Part shown: in pieces, positions 40,901 through 49,900 of the stretch
Layout: every line of letters starts with the position of its first letter
Numbering within the stretch: position 1 is the first letter of the stretch
NCBI RefSeq assembly: GCF_022581195.2
Contig: NC_061459.1
Coordinates: forward strand, 2,976,001-3,040,000
DNA: 64,000 bases
Origin: Helicoverpa zea
Taxonomy: Eukaryota > Arthropoda > Insecta > Lepidoptera > Noctuidae
Direction: 5' to 3'
Notes under the pieces: model-generated
Database searches by the model: none
The model's input: only the letters and a program-made list of their open reading frames with translations
Told to the model about the DNA's origin: nothing
Made by a program: the position numbers and the translations under genes

Positions 40901-43900
40901 TAGCAACGATATCTTCATACCGATAAATATTATTTACCAAAATATAAAATGCAATACTCTTCAGCAGGAAAAGTCATTCCTTTTTTATTTCATAAAACCC
41001 ATACGCTACCCAACAATGGGTTAGAAGAAAATCCTCAAAAGTCCACATTCCCACGCTAGGGCAGGCTACAGATAATAAATCACACAGGTTACTACCCCGC
41101 CGTATATTTCTTCCATTTTCCCATGATTTAGTGCACGGTGGGATGATATTGGAGGACATAATCGAGGCGACTTTGTGGAAGGGTGGGGACACCAATTACG
41201 CTACCGTTTCCTTTTTAGGGTCTTTGGATAATAGGATCAGTTTGTCGTGCATTTGTAGGTACGATTTTTTGGTAAATGGTAAAATAAATAGTAAATATGT
41301 AGCCACTTGTAGTAGTAATTTAAATACGGCTCTTGTTGGTAAAAAAACCTACAATTATGGAGAGTTAAAAACGACCTAATTGCCGGTGTTTAAAAATCAG
41401 TGAACATTTTCGTTGCATTTTTTTGACTCGTACAATGACGCATAGCCAACCCCCTCTTCAGACACAATCAGATAAAGTAATTGTACATAAAAAGTAACCG
41501 AACACTGAAAATAAATTCACGACTCACAAGTAAGGCCGATAGCTGGTAATTTTACCCTATTCACAATTTCGTTTGACAACGTAAGGTATAATTAGGTTTC
41601 AGTCTAGTAATTAACTCTCTAGTGTCTAGATTATGATGAATGACGTTAATTATTGCCTAGCTTTAGTTAAAGTTTTAGAAATTAACAATTTTCGATACTA
41701 AGAAGCCAGATTTAAAATGTGATAAAATTTGAAAGTAAGGGTGAATAGGCTCACTTAAGTGGAGTAGTTATAAATTGATTATATTCATTGACACTACTTT
41801 TGAAGGGCACACATTTAATATTCTTCTATATAGAGTTTATTCCTCCATTCCCCAAGTCTGAAAGCAATCCGAATACCGATCTTTTGGTGTTTTCCATGCA
41901 CATATAAATGTTCGCTTGTAGAGATCAGGTAACAACTAAATAAATACCTATCTGTCTATGTATTTTCAGTTCTTAATTAACTTAAAAGGCAACTTTTACA
42001 AAAACGAAGCCAGCTTTATTACAGTAAAAAGCAAGTTTCTTATTAAGGAAAAAAAGTGCGCAGACAATGTCTTAGAATATGTAAAATCTGAAAACTATAT
42101 CGTGTCGCTAAAATAAAAACAGCAGCTAAGTAAGTCACCTTGCTATTACATTAATGGCTGGCGTATTACTTAATTAGATACGCCTTTTAAGATACACATA
42201 CACTAATAAGAGTATGACTAATAAATATAATGAGTCTGTATTATAATAATTAATTAATCTTTTTCATAACAAATTAAATTGCATAGAACTAGGCAATTAT
42301 GTAAAATTTGTCGTCCCAAGATCAATTCATCGTCGTGGAGTGCGCGTTTACCGGTTGTTTGATCAGGCACCACACCGGACAAACGCGGGTAAGCGGGCAC
42401 CCATTGGACGACTCATGCGATTGTACAATGAACATTTCATGGATATTGATCTATTTACTTTAAAGAGAAATGATTTTCGCATAAAAGTTATTAATGTACT
42501 GAACGACATTGATGTTTTTATGTAGAGCCTGATTGGTCTAGTGGTCTGAAACTGCAAAGATGTTAGATTAGTTATTATTACTAAGTTAGCAATAAGGTTT
42601 TCTCATAGCATATATTTGTTTGTTAATATGTGGAAAATGTTGTTGTTACTGCATTGATTTTGTTTAAAACAACCTCTTGTTACTTTTTTACACAGAACTA
42701 TGTAATGTGGTATCGTTTGTTTTCCCAAATAAAATAAAATAATCTATTTCAACCCTTCAAACGCATAAGAGATACCCAGCGCTTTCAATTTTATCATCAA
42801 CATCGAAAACCAAACAAAATACAGCGGAACAACTAACAGTCATATTTACTTCGACAGAAAAATCACAGCAATTACTGTTTTTATTTGTTTTCTTTGTGTA
42901 AATATTACTTTGTTAGGAACACATATTTCCTCCGTGCCAACCGAACACGGCCGTAACTTCTGACATATTATGATTGATCACACACTGGAAGATAATATTA
43001 CTTTCCTTTTTCATTAATACTTGATGCTATCGTTTCATCATAAAATGATGTTGCTCTATCGATGGGCTTTCTGGAAGTGTAAATTTTGTATGAGCAAAAT
43101 TGGGGTTAGAGTTTTGGTTGATATTTATTGGATTTTTTATGGCTATCCAATGTACATTTCTAACTATAATTTGTATAATTAAAATACTAGAATATTAAAA
43201 AAAAATGTAATTATTATGTAAGTATAAATATTTGCATGCCAAGTTAGGCAGAATGTAACTAGAACTTTTAACCATTGTAAAACCGGGTACCACCTATGTT
43301 TTAAGCAAATAAATGTTTCTTTCTTTCTTTGTTTCTTTCTTTCTATTTTTATCCATGTTATGAGTCTACGTTTTTGATGCCTTTGGAGTATGCTTGTTAG
43401 AGTGGAACACCCAAATGGACCTTTGAAATTAAATAAACTGACAAATTAAGTAATTAATTAAGCAAAGTTTTAGTTAATGCGTTATTTCACCGTTTCGTTA
43501 TTTCAACTAAAAATCATAAGAGTTCAAGTGGTTTGATTTTGTAAACCAATTTCACACCTCTGCCAAACTCCTCCGGAAAGACACAAGGTTATATTTTATT
43601 TCTAACTTAATGAATTTTCTATTTCAGGTCACTGATCCTGCTCTTCATCACAATCCTGTTCTTCGCCACACTCTACGAGACCTACATGATCTACTACGGG
43701 TCCAAGAAAGAGTCTATCATTTCCACCTTGATCATCTCCTTCTCCATGATCAACAATATGAAGAAGATCATCTCGACGAAGCAGCACAACTCCTTAGGCC
43801 TCGAGTGCATCTCTGGCATTAAGGCTTTGGCCATGATTTTCATCATAGCTGGTCATGCTTGCATGTTTATCGCTAGTGGACCTGTTATGGATGCCGATGC

Positions 43901-46900
43901 TTGGGATCGGGTAAATATCTTTATTATATTTTGAGTGAATAGGAAAGTAGGTTTCTTTGTAGGTGACGCTTTTGTGGCAGATGGTTAAACAAATTAGGAT
44001 TATATTTGGTATGTAGGTAGGTGGTAACTAGGTGAAGTGAAATCGAACATCACTGTCTTTATCTAGTTGAAAAGACTTCACCGATTAAGACATTGTCTTC
44101 ACTTTTGATAAATGTCTGTAAATAAACTAGGACAAAAAAAATTAAAGCAGTAAATAATACATTTCAATGAATAATTTTAACCTAGTATTTGACAACAAAG
44201 TAAAATTATTAAGGCTTTTGAAGTCATTCAGTCCATACTAAACTAAAGTATAAGATATTTTTCTCTTCAAAAGGTTGAAAATAAACAACTTTAAATGACT
44301 TTATCTAGTAACGCAACAACGCTTTATCTAGCAAAGCAGTCTTTCCGCAATTTTGAGCTCTAAACCTAGAAAACGACAAAATTCAATTTAACCTTTAAAC
44401 TGAATAAGTTTACTTTCATTTGTTTTTATTTAAATGTTCATAAAGGAGAATTAAAGAGCACTACAATTTTAAAAAAACGAAGATCTGTCAATCTATGTTA
44501 CATTACAATGAATCTGCTCAACCAATTTAGATGATACTGTGGCAATTTGTGTGTGGCCGGAAAGATGCAGGTATCATAGCCATTTGTTAAGTAGAAACAC
44601 CAGAAACAGCAAGTCAAAAGTTTGATAAATAAATAAATTACGTAGAAGATTGCTGTCTTCTCCAATTATTATGGCCCAATAGGGTCAAGGCGAAGGTTTA
44701 TTAGGATTAACATAGAGTTTATAATTATGGCAAAAGCCTGCCGTTTGGATACAGTAACGCATAAATTCGATTCATAATCAGGAGTCCGTTTAAGTTGTGA
44801 AATTGAGTAAACCATTTTCTAGGTCAACATAGACTATGGTAACTGATCTTGATACTTTGGTAGAAAGTGATAGTTGACCCGATGGATTCAAACATTTAAA
44901 AAAATCTTGATTCTAAATCAAAGTTTAGATACCTGATCTTTGTAATGTGCATAGGACTACCATTAATTTTCATACTGATTTATGAGTCCAAACAAACTAT
45001 CGGCCGACTAAAAATTTTTAAATCTAAAAATGTGTAAGAGAATCCCTGGTATTTAAGTTTTATATTTTCTTTACAGTTGGTGCGACAACCAGTAAATGCC
45101 TTCATGCTGAACAACACTTTGTTAGTGGACACGTTTCTGATGCTCAGCGCTTTTCTGTTCTCAAGACTGATGCTTGTTGAGTTGGAGAAAAGACGAGGCA
45201 AGCTCAATGTGATTCCGATCTTAATCTTTCGGTATATCAGGTAAGAATTTTTGGTTATTTTTATGTTAAGGACCATACATTTTGTGGTCTTCTTTAAGTT
45301 ATATGCGGTGACTCTAAAATAAAGTGCAAATACCAACCATCACACAATTATTATAAAGGTAGTTTGTATTTACCTCTAAATTGCTGAGCAGATCTAGATA
45401 GAACTTTGCAGTTCGTTTACACATCAGAAAACAATTAGGTTCCTTTTTTTTCGGGTGTAGGGAGCCTTTAGGGAGTGAATGACACGCTCACGTAAGCTAG
45501 TTTCATAATAAATTGCAGTTAACAGAAAAATTTTACTTGAAAATACATCAACAAATCCTTTCTTCAAAGCTTTGCTCCCAGGATTTCATCAAAACGTAAC
45601 TAGTTCGTCTTTTTGCAAATAACAAGCTTTTACCCAATAAGCTGCCAAACACAATGAAAGTCGTACCCTTTGTAGTGTGGAATAAGCCTTATTAATTCAA
45701 CGCAGTTCTGTAGCATTATGAAGCTAGCTCATTTCTTAGCTTGTTTTTTCCTTGCTTTCAGTATTAACTTGTTTCTTTAGATCCTTTGATGTTGCATTTT
45801 CATGTTGGTTTGCAATAGCCATTAAAATGTTTACGACAGAACTGTTTGAATGAATTGAAGTCTTTCCAGCCAATGAGAGGTGTGTTAGTCATTTTAAATG
45901 ATTGAACTTTAGAATTTTTTGGATTGGTATTAGTCTGGTACAAGTCTATGCCTGTGTGATAGGTCCCAAATAGAATTTAAGAGCAATCGATGCTCACGTG
46001 CCTAGAATTTATTATATAACCTAAAATTTTCCATTTTGATACTCCGTGCGTGACCTGCGATAAGAATGTCCGCTTTTCAGACTTTAAAATTGTGGATTTT
46101 AACAGCAATTTTCTAGAAGCACTTACCTACATATGTAGGTAGAAAATATCCTGTTGTTAAACCTTGTTTTTTCCAAAATAGATGTATTTTAGCTAACAAT
46201 TAACTTTATTTTCAGAGTTACTCCAGCATACTTGGTCGTGATTTTGTTCTACATGACTTGGTTACCTAAAATGGGAGAAGGTCCTCTATGGCAAGACAGG
46301 CTGCTTTTGGAACAAGAAAGATGCATGTCTTCCTGGTGGGCCAATATTCTGTATATCAATAACTACGTCAATGCTAATAAAATGGTGAGTTTGAAGAATT
46401 TGTATATCGAATTTTTTGATTAAAGAAGTTGGTGTTTCTGACTGAGGTCATGTATTTCATCCCTTATAAGTCATCCCTTATGTAATCTGATTTCAATGCA
46501 CCAGTTAACAATAATCATCCCTGATTGATCTTCACCCATATCGGCCGGCCTCTTTTATAAAGAAGCTGGTGTTTCTGACTAGGTTATGTATCTCAATAAA
46601 TTATCTCTCATATGGGCTGATTTCAATTTGCCATATAACAATAATCGGCCTTGATTGGCCACCTACTAATCAATGCTTCATGCCTTCTCTGTATGAGAAG
46701 AGGCTTTTATAGTCCGATGATGCTAACGATGATAATGATGGTGATATCATTAAAGCTAATTGATATTGGTATTGGTTTTAAGAGCTTAATTTTAGTTAGC
46801 ATTGTGCACTTGAGTGCAAAAAGGCTCATAAGGGTAAACTTTCGAGTTGTCAAACTAAAGTTTCTCCGAGATTCACGACACTAGTTTTATAATGTTCCCC

Positions 46901-49900
46901 GCTTTATTGTGAGCGTAATATCTTTTTATGCACTAGACACCCTCAGACAAGCGACGACAAAGACTTTGCCTGTTTAAAACTTGATGAAGTTAGCTGTTCG
47001 CGTACTTATCTTTTTTGCCCACTGTACACTGTATTATTAATACTTTTACTGTGAATTAATGTAGCAAAAAGTCTCGCTGCTTTGTCTTCTGTTACGTGTT
47101 TGTGTTCAGGTTCTTTATGTTGTTAATTAAGTGAAATTAAATTAGTTCGTTTACTCTTAAAATATTAATTTTCAGTTAATTATTTCGAAGAATTTGCTCA
47201 ATGAGAATTTATGTTGTAAAGTCTATTAACATCTCTGTTTTATGTATGGCGTATTTTTAACAGAAGAGCCTCAGGTTTCAGTTAATGAGATACATACAAT
47301 GAATTTCTTACAATTGCGTAATTTTTAAACATATTTATGTTTTCTTTGTTTCAGTGTATGTTCCAATCCTGGTACCTCTCCGTGGACACCCAGTTGTTCT
47401 TCATAGCACCCATTTTCATCTACAGTCTCTGGAGGTGGAGGATATTTGGCCCTGTTCTTCTATCAGTAGCTGTCCTCATCTCTTTGGTTGTTCCTGCAGT
47501 TATCACCTATCAGGATAAACTGGATCCCACTCTTTTGTTTTATGCCAAGTAAGTTTTTTCATCATATATTCTTTCTTATTAAGTATAATAGTCTTACTAG
47601 ACTTGATTGGTAATACCTTGTGAATCTATTAAGATTACTAATTTTTTTTTTTGCTTGTTACAGAGAATTCACCGACATTATTTCCAACTTTTACTTCAAC
47701 GAAGCTTATGTCAAGACACATATGAAGATGATAATTTATTTCATGGGAATTTTAACTGGATATGTCCTGCATCGGATTCAGACTGAAAAGTAAGTTTTCA
47801 GTACTTTACGTACCTATTATTATTTTTATAATTGATTGAAAATATTACTTCTTAAGTAAGTGTAATTTGGTACTTTCACTAATGACCTTACTTTTGTTAT
47901 TTCAGCTACCAGTTCTCTTATGTCCTAAAAACCTTAGCGTGGATCATCAGTCTCGTTCTTGGGACCGTCACCACCTTCTCCGTGACCATTTTCTACCAGG
48001 AGTGGTACCAGTACAGCGCCCTTGAAGCCGCAGCGTACATTTCTTTGCACAAACTTGCCTGGGGTATCTGTAATGGATGGCTTATCATTGCCTGTGCTAC
48101 TGGGAATGGAGGTGAGCAGATATGCGAATTTGTGTCTTATCTCTTTGTATTAGAATGTAAAATGTCTTTGATTAAATCTTCAATGGCCCAAGTAAAGTGC
48201 CTTGTGGAACACCTGTTTAATGTTTCAAAGATTCCAAAAATAATATCGAAGAAAATGCAAATATTCTTTGTGCATGTTTTAACGATTCAATTCTAAATGT
48301 ATTTAAAAGTGCTAAGAGTTGTACTCATAAAAAAGTTATCTAGGCTATTAACTACAATGTAGATATTATTGCGAAATGAATAGGACTGATATTTAAATTT
48401 GTTTTATTACTCACTCAAAAATTATTGGCAACATTAAAATCAGTAGGTACTTATAACTTCTTAATTTGCTCTTAATTCTTCATACTTTGTATTATAATTT
48501 TCTTTTGTTTGTAGGTTTTATTGGAAAATTACTCACGTGGAAGTTCTTGGCTCCGTTCTCAAGATTAACCTTCTGTGCTTACTTGGTGAATGGCATCGTT
48601 GAGTTGTACTACGTTGGAGAATTGAGGCATCCTCTACATATCACTTTCTTTACAGTTGTAAGTATTTATTATTTTACTCACTTCTAACATTGGTTTCACC
48701 TGTGTCTCTTGGGGATATTAATATACGCACCCGGTTAAAAAGCAGCCCACCTCGTAAAACGGTCAATTTAATACTGAAATATTTTTTTTTACAATTGAGC
48801 CGTGCCTCAGAGTAGTATTTTTAAAGTTATGCTTTATGTATTTATACATTTTATAATAGTATTAGAATGATTAAAAACATAATTTGAATATAAAAATTAA
48901 GATAATGTTATCGTTGTTTCCTCATCTAATTAAAGAGCATTTTCAATTACTTGTATGAATATTAATTATTGTCAAACAGGAAAAGAAATATTAAACTTGG
49001 ATAAAATTACTTTCCTTGTTAGGTTTCATGAAAATTCCTGTGGGTGTTTCAAAGTAGGTATAGGAAAGTAGGATCTTGACAGTTAAATGAACCCATTGAA
49101 GCTTAAGTTTACCGGTAACATAAATGTCCGTTTCTCTTAAAACAACTGTTTAGTTTGAAAATTGAATGTAATACTCTGAAGTTAACACAAAACATCTGTT
49201 TTAAGAAAACTGACGTTAGTGAACTGTGTGACTAGGTACGACACACCCGATATAATATCAATGACAGATACATGTCATAGAGCTCTATAACAATATGTTT
49301 TCCTTCCTTCTGAATTAGTACAGCTTTTGAGTAAGATCATATAATTACCAACTTGTTCGTTCTTTTTCAGATGGCGAATGCGATATCTCACATAGTGCTG
49401 ACATTCTTCCTTGCCCTATTTCTATGTTTGACCTTCGAGTCACCTCTTCATGGTATCGAGAAAATCCTCCTTAGGATGTTTGGTGAGTAAAAATAAATTA
49501 AAACTTTCACTAATTGAGTCCAGATAGTAGTCTTGATATACTGATATCACAATCAAAGTAAATCATATTAACGACTTTATGATTTACTCGAATCGTTACC
49601 ATTACAAATTCTATCTTTAAAAGTTATTTTTAATGCGTTCCAAAATGAATATTCTAGAGCAAAGTCTTCGCACATTTCTCGAAATTACAGTAAGTCATGT
49701 AGTTAAACCAATGATCACACTTTTAACTTTGTTACGAGAAAGTTAAAACTGCAATCAAAATACGATCGTGAAGTTATTGAACTGTAAAAATGTTTTGAAT
49801 CAATTTTCTTCGCTACCTTTTAAGTGGTATAATAGCTGGCTTAGAGAACATACTGCAAACTTTTATTCGGTCGATAGTTTGTTGGGACTCGCAATTTAGT

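Larger units (their letters stand above)
40721..43627 (+). other. Remainder of intron 3
   Basis: After the exon-3 array, this stretch holds a retrotransposon C-terminal fragment (42295-42745) and a CTTT-rich simple repeat (43316-43344). Open frames around 40974-41379 on both strands resemble nothing I know. Confidence 0.7.

Noticed and set aside
40974..41379. Overlapping open frames on both strands
   Set aside because: They lie in intron 3 between the exon array and a dead retroelement, and neither resembles a known protein.
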